Source: JBBDXA01 sp040902585
GTDB lineage: Bacteria > Planctomycetota > Phycisphaerae > Phycisphaerales > Phycisphaeraceae
Direction of reading: 5' to 3'
DNA length: 46,264 nt
NCBI GenBank assembly: GCA_040902585.1
Contig: JBBDXA010000045.1
Coordinates: forward strand, 1 to 46,264
In this document: positions 38,596 to 46,198 of the stretch, piece by piece
Numbering within the stretch: the stretch's first letter is position 1
Layout: each line of letters begins with the position of its first letter
The notes under the pieces: generated by a model
Seen by the model: only the letters and a program-made list of their open reading frames with translations
Database searches by the model: none
What the model was told of the DNA's origin: nothing
Position numbers and translations under genes: made by a program

Positions 38596-39522
38596 TCAGT
38601 TGAGTCGTCGTCGCCGCGCCATCAGGCCGCCGGCGGCGAGGGTGAGGAGCATGAGGCTGGCGGGTTCGGGGACATCCGTGGATGCCAGAAAGGCCGATGG
38701 ACTCAATCGGCCCTCGGCGAGCGCGAGGATGTCGGCATCCGACAGGATGCCTGACCAAAGGGCCACGTCGTCGAGCAACCCGGTGAACGCGCGACCGCCG
38801 GCGTTCTCGGCGTGTCCGCCGATGATGAATTCACCTGCGATGTTGCCGATGGTGAACCCGTCGAAGACAGGATCCATAAGGAGGTATCCCGTCGATACGC
38901 CGTCAACGAAAGTCTGGGAGTAAGCGCCGCCATCGGTGCCGCCCGTATTGGACTGGACCAGGACCACGTGATGCCAGTCGGCCGTTTCGCCCGGATTGGC
39001 AATGGCGTTGGTTGCGTTGGGGCTGAACCAGTTTTTGCCCGTCCCGTTGTTCTGAATGCGCAGGTTCAATTTATCGCCGTTGCTGCCTCTGCCGAACCCT
39101 TCAATCTGCCAGTACGGAATGGTGTTGTTTGAATTGGGCGGCACGATCAGAGTGGTCATCAGGCGCGTGTTGTCAGCTTCCTGGTCCGCATCCGTTGCCT
39201 TGATCCAGAACGAAATGGTGAAGGCACTGGCATCGGGCCCCAGGTCCGTGGTGAACGATTCGGTGAACAACGCGCTGTTGCCGTCAAACGATGCAGACTG
39301 GGTTCCGACGAAGGCACCGGCGGTGTCGTTGGAGAATGCCGGGTTGAACTGGCCGGTCAGATCGTCAGCGAACGCGCCGGCCGGATCGTCAAAGCGATCG
39401 ACACCCGCGCCTTCGAAGTCGTAGTAAGCCGTCAACGCGACGACACCTAAGGCATTTGACGGCATCAGGCATGCCGCCAGGGTCGCGACTGCAACAATCG
39501 AGAGAGCTCTATTGGAATTCAT
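38596..39522 (-). CDS. PEP-CTERM protein with LamG/concanavalin A-like domain
   Basis: A 308-residue protein. A signal peptide (about residues 1-26) is followed by a LamG/concanavalin-like jelly roll: AYYDFEGAGVDRFDDPAGAF near 32-51, AFTISFWIKATDADQE near 100-115, WHHVVLVQSNTGGTDGGAYS with VDGVSTGYLL, and FTGLLDDVALWSGILS near 250-265. The C-terminus is a PEP-CTERM sorting signal: VPEPASL, a hydrophobic stretch and RRRRLN. Such proteins are exported and processed by exosortase systems into the envelope or extracellular matrix. AGGAGA lies just upstream of the ATG. A near copy of its last 45 bases occurs upstream at 39719-39763. Confidence 0.92.
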   Translation of the reverse strand: MNSNRALSIVAVATLAACLMPSNALGVVALTAYYDFEGAGVDRFDDPAGAFADDLTGQFNPAFSNDTAGAFVGTQSASFDGNSALFTESFTTDLGPDASAFTISFWIKATDADQEADNTRLMTTLIVPPNSNNTIPYWQIEGFGRGSNGDKLNLRIQNNGTGKNWFSPNATNAIANPGETADWHHVVLVQSNTGGTDGGAYSQTFVDGVSTGYLLMDPVFDGFTIGNIAGEFIIGGHAENAGGRAFTGLLDDVALWSGILSDADILALAEGRLSPSAFLASTDVPEPASLMLLTLAAGGLMARRRRLN

Positions 39523-40000
39523 AACTGTCTCCTATTGACTGAGGGGGAGTGTGTGATCCTTCTGCTTTCGGCAACGAGCCGGTTGGCAGAAGCATGTTTG
39601 AGTTACGCTGAGAAACTGGCTTTCATCAACTGATGCGGCTCCCAGAAGGAACCTGTACACCGGCAGGGGTGTGTTACTCCTGCAGGTGAAGGGCCTGCGG
39701 AGGGTCGTCCTTGCGCAATCAATTGAGTGGTCGTCGCCGCGCCATCAGGCCGCCGGCGGCGAAGCGCAGGCGAACAAGGTCGAATTAAGAAACGTCTTCA
39801 TGTTCCATCTCCAGTCAAGAGGGTTGAAAAAACGCGCGGGGATCACTCGATCGCAGCGTGCTCCATTGCAAGAGGAGCGTACGCGCTCGTGTGTCGGCTC
39901 AGAAAAGTCAGGCGACACTTCATCTGACAAGCTATCACGACATGAGGTATGATTTACGTCAAATTAGATCAAAGTTCCATCAACCCACGGGATTGCTTCC
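39523..40000. other. 478-bp spacer holding a PEP-CTERM remnant and two divergent leaders
   Basis: 39523-39670 is leader for the PEP-CTERM gene, with no clear promoter seen. 39678-39703 has a hairpin (CTCCTGCAGG with CCTGCGGAG, one bulge). 39719-39801 is the gene remnant described separately. 39802-39940 shows nothing recognised. 39945-40000 is AT-rich and probably holds the promoter of the XylR-like gene (TATGAT at 39949-39954). Confidence 0.5.
39719..39801 (-). pseudogene. Collapsed PEP-CTERM gene (start and sorting tail only)
   Basis: On the minus strand a GGAG (39809-39812) and ATG (39801) start MKTFLNSTLFAC, like a signal peptide. After about 12 codons comes sequence that, one frame over, encodes AAGGLMARRRPLN and stop. 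The last 45 bases match the end of the intact PEP-CTERM gene (38596-38640) at 42 positions. So a start and a sorting tail survive with the whole middle deleted, and the phase broken. As written, it could still encode an 18-residue peptide. Confidence 0.7.
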
Positions 40001-41164
40001 ATGGCTGTTAAACGTCGCGTTGCTTTTATGCTGGAACTGAACTGGCCGCTTAACCGGCACATCGCGGTGTTTGAAGGCACGCAGCGGTACGCGGCTGAGC
40101 GCGGCAACTGGGAGTGCGTGGTGGACGAGTTTGCCGACCGCACGCTGCCGGCAAGCCGGCGGGGCCAGGTGCCTTACGACGGCATCATCGCCCGCGCCAC
40201 CACGCTGCTGGCGCGGCGGGCGGAGACGTGGCGCATCGCGGTGGTGAATGTCTGGGCCAATTCACCGGCCCGGAATCTGCCTTCGGTGCTGCCGGATGTC
40301 AAGGCGGCCGGGCGGCTGTGCGCCGAGCATCTGCTCTCGCGCGGCTTTCGGCGATTCGCGTCCGTGTCGCGGCGCGACAGCGCCGAGATCACCCAGGCCC
40401 AGGCCTTTGCCGAGGTGGTGAACCGGGCCGGGTTTCCTTGTGATTCCATCTCGTTGCGTTCGCTGCATCTTGACACGCCGCGGGGGTGGCGAGGGATGCA
40501 GCAGCAGATCACGACCTGGATGAATGGATGGTCCGTGCCCATCGCCGTGCTTGCCGGTGCCGAGGAGCTGGGTCGATTTGTGGCCCAGCAGTGCGCCGCG
40601 CGCGGGCTGCGGATTCCGCTGGATGTGGCGATCATCGCGGGGACGAACGACCTGGTTTTCTGCGAGCACCCGCCGCCGAAGCTGACGAGTGTGGATATGG
40701 GCTATGAACGGCTGGGCTACGAGGCGGCGCGGCTGCTCGACGGTCTGATGAAAAGGCCGGCGCCCCGTGGACAGGTCAAGCCGATGCTGCTGCCGCCGAT
40801 CGGGATTGTTTCGCGCGAGTCGTCGGACTTCTTCGCGGTGGAAGATGAGGATGTGGCGGCGGCGCTGCGATTTATCGGCGAGAACTGTCACATGCTGATT
40901 GATGTCAACGAGGTGGCTGATGCGATTCACGTGTCGCGGCCGACGCTGGAGCGGCGGTTTCGCCGGCACCTGGGCCGGCCGATCGCCACGGAGATTCGCC
41001 GGCTTCGAGTGGAGCGCGCCAAGCGCCAGTTGATCGACTCCAGCGAGCCGCTGAAGGTGATCGCGCGGGAGGTGGGCTTCGCCAACGTCGCGACGATGAA
41101 TGCCGTCTTTCGCCGGGAACTGGGCATGTCGCCGGGGGAGTATCGCCGCCGGACGACGTTGTGA
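40001..41164 (+). CDS. XylR-like transcriptional regulator (sugar-binding domain + AraC HTH)
   Basis: A 387-residue protein. Residues about 1-275 resemble the LacI/periplasmic-binding sensor of E. coli XylR (RVAFMLELNWPLNRHIAVFE at the start, then YDGIIARATT, RLCAEHLLSRGFRRFASVS and DVAIIAGTNDLVFCEHPPPK). Residues about 285-385 are an AraC/XylS helix-turn-helix pair (ISRPTLERRFRRHLGRPIAT-type first helix and VIAREVGFANVATMNAVFRR second). The family senses a sugar and activates its catabolic genes; such regulators are numerous in planctomycetes. xylB lies 5.3 kb upstream, but no xylose-site was identified there. An AT-rich leader precedes the ATG. The ligand is not known. Confidence 0.9.
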   Translation: MAVKRRVAFMLELNWPLNRHIAVFEGTQRYAAERGNWECVVDEFADRTLPASRRGQVPYDGIIARATTLLARRAETWRIAVVNVWANSPARNLPSVLPDVKAAGRLCAEHLLSRGFRRFASVSRRDSAEITQAQAFAEVVNRAGFPCDSISLRSLHLDTPRGWRGMQQQITTWMNGWSVPIAVLAGAEELGRFVAQQCAARGLRIPLDVAIIAGTNDLVFCEHPPPKLTSVDMGYERLGYEAARLLDGLMKRPAPRGQVKPMLLPPIGIVSRESSDFFAVEDEDVAAALRFIGENCHMLIDVNEVADAIHVSRPTLERRFRRHLGRPIATEIRRLRVERAKRQLIDSSEPLKVIAREVGFANVATMNAVFRRELGMSPGEYRRRTTL

Positions 41165-41345
41165 ACCGGCGGCAAGGGACGCGGCGATCGTGAAGCGCCG
41201 CCTGGATTGTGTTGAAAGAGAATGATTGAAAAACGGCGCATATTGATGCTTTTTACACTTCGGCGACGGCTACATTTCTAATGCCCCGACGCGGATGCTT
41301 CTCCCGGGTTCGATTGTCGTTCCGGCCCGATTGGCTCGATTCCGC

Positions 41346-41365
41346 TGCCTGCCTGCCTGCCTGCC
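41346..41365 (+). repeat. (TGCC)5 tetranucleotide tract
   Basis: Five perfect TGCC units and a partial sixth lie 30 bases before the ATG of the pseudopilin-like gene. Such tracts gain and lose units by slippage, so spacing in its leader may vary between cells. Confidence 0.75.
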
Positions 41366-41395
41366 TGCTCGCGTTCATCACACCGAGGTTATTCG

Positions 41396-42175
41396 ATGCG
41401 TCATACTCCCGCTTTCCGATCCGCTATTGGTTTCACGGTGCCCGAACTGCTTGCCGTGATCGCCATTGTCATGATCTTGCTGGCGATGCTGATGCCCAAC
41501 ATCGCCTCCATGCGCGAACATGCCCGGTTCATCCAGTGCCAGAACGTAATGCGGCAGACCGCCATCGCCAATCGCAGCTACTCGATCGATCACAACGGCT
41601 GGTTCATCTACAACACCTACGGCGGCAGCAATTACAAGGGCGTCAACTACACGCGATTCTGGTCGGTCGATCCGGACTTCACTCAGCGCCTGGGCCTGTC
41701 GGTTGAGACGGTGTCCAACAAGTGGCTTACGAACCCCGGCATCTACGGCTCAGGCTTCGCCGCCGGCTGCCAGTGGCCCGATTCCTTTGACTGTCCCAGC
41801 CAGGGTAAGCCCAAGTACTGTATGCAGAACGATTACTGGGGCCACGAAAGCGGCATCGCCTACAACCGCGAGAAGAGCGGCACCAGCCTGCGCTCCGGCG
41901 GCATCGTGTCGCCCTCGAGCAAGTTTCAATTCGCTGACGGCGACAACTGGTGGATGAACTCGGCCAATTCGGACTACAAGCGGTTCTTCGATCTGGGCAT
42001 CATCGACAACGGCGGCTGGGGCGGGTTGCTCCCGCGACATCGCCGGGGCAACGACGATGTCGCCAACATCGCCTTCTACGATGCCCATGTCGAAGCGGTC
42101 AAGAAGGAAGAGACTTTCTATTACGGGACCGGGGCGGCGGACTTGAACAAGAAGCGGTGGGATCTGGCTTACTGA
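41396..42175 (+). CDS. Pseudopilin-like protein (prepilin N-terminal methylation motif)
   Basis: A 259-residue protein. GFTVPELLAVIAIVMILLAM near 12-31 is a type IV prepilin-like signal and helix: Gly at -1, Phe +1 and Glu +5 are kept, although Pro replaces the usual Val at +4. The body contains YNTYGGSNYKG, several Cys and WWMNSANSD segments. Near the end, RHRRGNDDVANIAFYDAHVE is the counterpart of the H-X9-DG motif of planctomycete pseudopilin-like proteins, with DAH rather than DG. It is processed by a prepilin peptidase and acts at the envelope, but its function is unknown. It follows the XylR-like gene on the same strand by 231 bases. Confidence 0.88.
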   Translation: MRHTPAFRSAIGFTVPELLAVIAIVMILLAMLMPNIASMREHARFIQCQNVMRQTAIANRSYSIDHNGWFIYNTYGGSNYKGVNYTRFWSVDPDFTQRLGLSVETVSNKWLTNPGIYGSGFAAGCQWPDSFDCPSQGKPKYCMQNDYWGHESGIAYNREKSGTSLRSGGIVSPSSKFQFADGDNWWMNSANSDYKRFFDLGIIDNGGWGGLLPRHRRGNDDVANIAFYDAHVEAVKKEETFYYGTGAADLNKKRWDLAY

Positions 42176-42213
42176 TTTCCGGCGCTCGGGCTATGCGCTA
42201 AGCCGTGAGCGGC

Positions 42214-43694
42214 TCACTTCTTCGGCGCGATCTGTTTCATCATTTCGACGAGTTGGTCGCTGAGGATCACGGAGGCGTCTTCCTGGACGTAGTTGGTGCC
42301 CAGCCAGGTTTCGTAACCGCCCAGGCGGTGTTGCTCGGGGGTGGGGAGGTAGCCGTGGCGGCCGTTGGCGAGGCCGATGACCATGGTGCGGGCGAAGGGG
42401 CTGCGCTTTTTCAGATCGAGTCCGATCTCGACGAAGGTTTCAAACGGGATGCCGACGATGCAAAAGTCGCCGATGCGGATGGCCTGGATTGTGACGGTGA
42501 CGCTGCCGGGGCGCTCGGCGGCGGTGAGGGTGCGGCGGGCGTAATGATCGGCGAGGCGGGGGAGCTTCGCGAGCTCGGCCTCGTCGGTGATCGCCAGCAC
42601 TTCCTTCGCGTGCTTGATCTGCTGCTCGCTCGGCTTGCGGTAGCTGAGCGTGACTTCGCGCTCGACCATCGCAAGCTGCGCATCATTGCGATACTCCGCG
42701 CGGGCGGCGGCGAAGAAGGCGGCGTCGGCTGCCTTGCCGGCGACGATGCGAATCTGCTCGAACGGCTCGCGCGGCGGGCGGATCATCCCGAAGGCAATGT
42801 TGTTGATGTCACCCGATGCCCCGTTGGCCATCATGGCGATGAAGTCGCTGCCGGCGCGAAGGCGGTTGGGCATGAGGCGGGCGAACTCGCCGAAGTAGTC
42901 AGCCGAGACGGTCCCGGCCGGAACGCCGCCGACGTAATGCAGGGCGTAATTCGCGAAGAGGGCGAGCGGTTTATTCTTCGCGTCGCGAACGGAGATGACG
43001 GTGATGTCGGGATCGACAGGCCCGGCTGGGCGATCGAGCACATCCGGGCTGTTGCCGGGATTCATCTTGACCGTGTCCATCTGTCCGAATGGATTCGCCT
43101 GCATCTTGCCAGGCTTGAGGAACCAGCGCCGGTTGAAGACTTCTTCGGGCAGCGGTTGCACGCCGACGCCGAGGCTCGCGGGCTTGAGCGCGGCATGGGC
43201 TTTGGTGATCGCTTGGGCGATGCCTTCGATGAGGAGTTTGCGATAGGCGAGCGCGGGGCCTTGCGTGCCGTTGCTGACGGGGGCGCTGTGGGTGTGCGTC
43301 GAGGCGATGAGCATGTGGTCAGCGCGAAGGCCGGTGGCTTTGGCGGCGAGGGTCTTGGCTTCTTCGATGGTTTCGGGCGCGAGGCCGAGGTTATCGACGA
43401 CGACGAGAGCGAGGGTGGTGGTGCCATCGGTAAGGACGAGGGCGCGGGCGTGGAGCGGGTCGGCTGCTTTGGTCGCTTCGTTGCCGCTGAATCCGCCGGG
43501 CAGGTTGAGGGGAAATTCTTGGGGCGTGATATCCACGACTGCGGCACCGGCGCGGAGAGTAGGCGCGGGGGCGGGGGCGGGGGCGGCGAGGGCGGGGGGC
43601 GTGAGCAGCGCGAGGAGCAGGGCGGCGAGGCAGCGTGCGAAGCNNNNNNNNNNGGGGGGGGGGGGGGGGGGGAGTAGGGCGTGGAAAGGGACAT
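42214..43694 (-). CDS. Exported neutral ceramidase-like protein, interrupted by an assembly gap
   Basis: The well-read part is 440 residues from 43536 down and resembles the N-terminal domain of neutral/alkaline ceramidases: MDITPQEFPLNLPGGFSG, ADHMLIASTHTHSAP (His pair of the zinc site), ANYALHYVGG, and MMANGASGDINNI. The frame runs on above 43536 through TLRAGAAV and a signal peptide (FARCLAALLLALL) to the N run at 43644-43653. Beyond the gap, ATG 43694 with AGGAGG upstream and MSLSTPYS is the likely true start, but the phase across the gap is unknown. Planctomycetes encode many such proteins, most of unproven substrate. The gene is convergent with the pseudopilin gene. Confidence 0.8.
43644..43672. 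other. Assembly gap (10 N) next to a 19-G run
   Basis: Ten N are followed by 19 G residues. The gap size is a placeholder, and the G run is probably a sequencing or scaffolding artefact inside the ceramidase-like gene's signal-peptide region. Confidence 0.9.
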
Positions 43695-43817
43695 GATGAT
43701 CCTCCTGAGGGGAAGCGTTGAGTTTACCGCCGGGCCGTGGAGATTGGAAAGGGGGATGGGTGGAGGGCAGGGCGATTGCTTGCCTTTGGTTGACCGGGAG
43801 GATTCTTTGCGGAATGA

Positions 43818-43847
43818 TTGCTGTTCCGCGGGCGATTGTGGTATCCT
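43818..43847 (+). promoter_or_regulatory. Candidate promoter for the discoidin PEP-CTERM gene
   Basis: TTGCTG (43818-43823) and TATCCT (43842-43847) are 18 bases apart. Transcription would begin near 43854, leaving about 66 bases of leader with TAAGGAG before the ATG at 43920. Confidence 0.4.
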
Positions 43848-43919
43848 TTACCTGTCGATTCCGACACCTGATGCCTCGTTGTTGTGTCAGACGTATTCAC
43901 ATCCAAGTAAGGAGAATCT

Positions 43920-45128
43920 ATGTCGCTGCGTCCCTTCCTCACTTTCGTTTCCATTCTCGCTTTCGCCGCGGCGGCTCAAGCGGTCACCATCACCGGCGTT
44001 CGCGTGGACCATGTGTCCAGTGAACTCGCTTTCAACGGGGCGTTCAACCGCCAGGCGTCTATGACGGTGGATGGCTCGGGGCTCAATGCCATCACCGGGA
44101 CGCATTCGAATTTGCCGGACGGGACGATGTGGCTGAGTGCGACCAACGACGGCATCTGCTGCGGCGGTACGCGGTACGAAGGCGCGATCACGACGGGCGG
44201 CAGCCCGATTGATGCTTCGCCGGAGATCACCTTCGATCTGGGCGCGCTGTACAACATCAGCTCGATGAAGGTGTGGAACTACAACGAAGTGAATATCACG
44301 AATCGCGGCGTGCAGAACGCCACGCTTCTGGTTTCCAACGACGGCATCACCTACACCAACCTCGGCGTGATCGGGCTGAACCAGGCACCGGGCAATACGG
44401 CTTTGGATTTCTCGCAGATCGTCAACATGAACGTGACGGCCCGGTTCGTGAAGCTCGATAATCTCACCAACCACGGCGGCGGCAACGGTTTCACCGGCCT
44501 GAGCGAAGTGCGCTTCGACGGCAGTCACGTGCTGGGCTCGGGAGCGCTCATCACCGGTGTCACGGCGACGGCGTCGAGCGAACTGCTGGCTCCGTTTGAT
44601 CGCGCCGCCAGCCACGTGGTGGATGGCTCAGGCTTCAATCCCGTGACTGGTCAGCACAGTGTCGGTCCCGAAGGCGTCTTCTGGCTCAATCGCGGCTCCA
44701 GCGGCGCGTTCGGCACGCCTGACCTCGATCCGCAGATCACCTTCGACCTGGGCACCAACCACTTCGTGGGCGATGTGCAGATCTGGAACTACAACGAGGG
44801 AGGTCAGAACCGCGCTCGCGGCATTGACCAGTTGACCATCCTCGCCTCCGAGGACGGCATCAACTTCACCGTGATCGGCACGACGAATCTCTTCGCCGCG
44901 CCGGGGGCCGCCAATCGCGACTTCCACCAGACGTTCAATCTCGGCGGCGTGCTGGCGCGGTTCATCCGCTTCGATGACCTGACCAACCACGGCGGCGACA
45001 ACGGCTTCGTCGGCCTGAGCGAAGTGCGCTTCTTCGAGGCCGCCACGCCTGAGCCGGGCACGGCCCTTCTGGCGCTGGGCGGCCTGAGCGCCCTGGGCTT
45101 GCGCCGTCGCCGCGTGGCGAAGGCATGA
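43920..45128 (+). CDS. PEP-CTERM protein with two tandem discoidin-like domains
   Basis: A 402-residue protein. A signal peptide (about residues 1-22) is followed by two F5/8 type C (discoidin-like) domains of about 175 residues, at about 25-200 and 206-375. They are clearly duplicates: each has ITFDLG, a WNYNE turn, a ...SNDGITYTNLG or ...SEDGINFTVIG hairpin, and ends NHGGxNGFxGLSEVRF. PEPGTALLALGGLSALGL plus RRRR form the PEP-CTERM sorting signal. Discoidin domains bind glycans or lipids, so a surface or matrix adhesin is likely. AAGGAG lies five bases before the ATG. Confidence 0.92.
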   Translation: MSLRPFLTFVSILAFAAAAQAVTITGVRVDHVSSELAFNGAFNRQASMTVDGSGLNAITGTHSNLPDGTMWLSATNDGICCGGTRYEGAITTGGSPIDASPEITFDLGALYNISSMKVWNYNEVNITNRGVQNATLLVSNDGITYTNLGVIGLNQAPGNTALDFSQIVNMNVTARFVKLDNLTNHGGGNGFTGLSEVRFDGSHVLGSGALITGVTATASSELLAPFDRAASHVVDGSGFNPVTGQHSVGPEGVFWLNRGSSGAFGTPDLDPQITFDLGTNHFVGDVQIWNYNEGGQNRARGIDQLTILASEDGINFTVIGTTNLFAAPGAANRDFHQTFNLGGVLARFIRFDDLTNHGGDNGFVGLSEVRFFEAATPEPGTALLALGGLSALGLRRRRVAKA

Positions 45129-45141
45129 TAGAGCACGTTTT

Positions 45142-45236
45142 GGTGCCATGGGTAAGCGAGTCCGCGAGCTTACCCGTGCAGTGGGTTGCAGGCTCCCGAC
45201 ACGGGTAAGCTCGCCGACTCGCTTACCCATGGCACC
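45142..45236. repeat. Long nested inverted repeat GGTGCCATGGGTAAGCGAG...
   Basis: Left arm 45142-45178 and right arm 45200-45236 are reverse complements at 36 of 37 positions, with a 21-base centre. Each arm also folds on itself (GGGTAAGC with GCTTACCC). It lies 13 bases after the discoidin gene. The arm ends (GGTGCC/GGCACC) recall the short repeats at 5791-5808 and 34673-34698. Possible roles are terminator, REP-like element or remnant of a mobile element. Confidence 0.85.
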
Positions 45237-45363
45237 CGGCAACCTCTGCCGGCGTCCGTTGGCGCGCCTCCCAACGGGACGGTGTTCCCGCTGCCGTTCG
45301 CTGTGGTACAATCCTGCGACCTGTCCCGGATCAGTCATCGATCAACCATCAGGATCGCATGCC

Positions 45364-46125
45364 ATGCGACGTCTCCGATTCAGCCGCGCTTTCACGCTTG
45401 TGGAAATGCTGCTGGTCGTGGCGGTCATCGTGCTGCTGATCTCGCTGCTGCTGCCCGCGCTGGGCCGATCGAAAGAGATGGCCAAGCGTTCGGTCTGCGC
45501 CAACAACCTGCATCAGATTTATAGCGGGCTGGCGGCCTACATCCTCGACTCGCTGGGCAAGTACCCCGGCGGGAACGCGACGCTCATTCCCGGCAACGGC
45601 ATCGACTCGACCTTCAACGTGTCCCAGCAGCAGCCGATGGGCCTGGCGTTTCTCATCACGCGCGGCTACGCCACCGATGCGAAGCTGTACTATTGCCCGA
45701 GCTGGAAGCATCCGTGGAATCAGTTCGATGTGGTGGACGTGGCGGGCGATGATCCGTGGTTCGCGCCGAATACGATGGGCGGCTGGCCGGCGGCGGGTAA
45801 GCCGGGGCCGACGAGTCATCGCGGGTTTGCGTATCACTACAGGAGCACGTTCGGGCCCGCGGTGAATCGGCCGCCCAGTCGCAAGCAGCCGGAGGCGGCG
45901 ATCGTGGCGGATCACTGGACGCGGCGCGAGGTGCTGTACGGGCGCGACTTCGGTCACGGTGACGGCTACAACACGCTGTTCCTGGACGGGCGCGTGACGT
46001 GGAAGCGCGATGCGATGAGCCAGTACATGAACCTGTGGATGCCCGGCGATGGCGATCTTTCCAAGATCACCAACGGCAAGTGGGCCTTGCAGGAGTTTAT
46101 CTGGCAGGATTTTTTCGAGCGGTGA
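45364..46125 (+). CDS. Pseudopilin-like protein with H-X9-DG motif
   Basis: A 253-residue protein. AFTLVEMLLVVAVIVLLISL near 9-28 is a prepilin-like N-terminal helix with Glu at +5, but with Ala rather than Gly before the Phe. The C-terminal part ends HGDGYNTLFLDGRVTWKRD, an exact H-X9-DG motif, as in the planctomycete pseudopilin-like families, of unproven function. It probably anchors at the inner membrane after prepilin peptidase processing. The long upstream frame from 45148 runs through the repeat and was rejected; ATG 45364 has AGGA nine bases upstream and a TACAAT hexamer at 45307-45312. Confidence 0.9.
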   Translation: MRRLRFSRAFTLVEMLLVVAVIVLLISLLLPALGRSKEMAKRSVCANNLHQIYSGLAAYILDSLGKYPGGNATLIPGNGIDSTFNVSQQQPMGLAFLITRGYATDAKLYYCPSWKHPWNQFDVVDVAGDDPWFAPNTMGGWPAAGKPGPTSHRGFAYHYRSTFGPAVNRPPSRKQPEAAIVADHWTRREVLYGRDFGHGDGYNTLFLDGRVTWKRDAMSQYMNLWMPGDGDLSKITNGKWALQEFIWQDFFER

Positions 46126-46131
46126 GGCGTG

Positions 46132-46198
46132 GCGAAAGGTACCTTTCGCACGGGCTGGCTCGAACTCCCCTCCCTCCCAGGGAGGGGCAGGGGGAGGG
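46132..46198. repeat. 18-bp palindrome, CCCCTCCCT/AGGGAGGGG repeat and G-quadruplex-forming tract
   Basis: GCGAAAGGTACCTTTCGC at 46132-46149 is a perfect palindrome. CCCCTCCCT (46167-46175) pairs with AGGGAGGGG (46179-46187) around three bases. The G-rich half (46180-46198) contains four runs of three or more G and could form a quadruplex. It lies 7 bases after the pseudopilin stop. Confidence 0.75.

Noticed and set aside
43654..43672. 19-G run as a biological G-quadruplex or phase-variable tract
   Set aside because: It abuts an N gap and resembles the C run at the window start, so a sequencing or scaffolding artefact is more likely.
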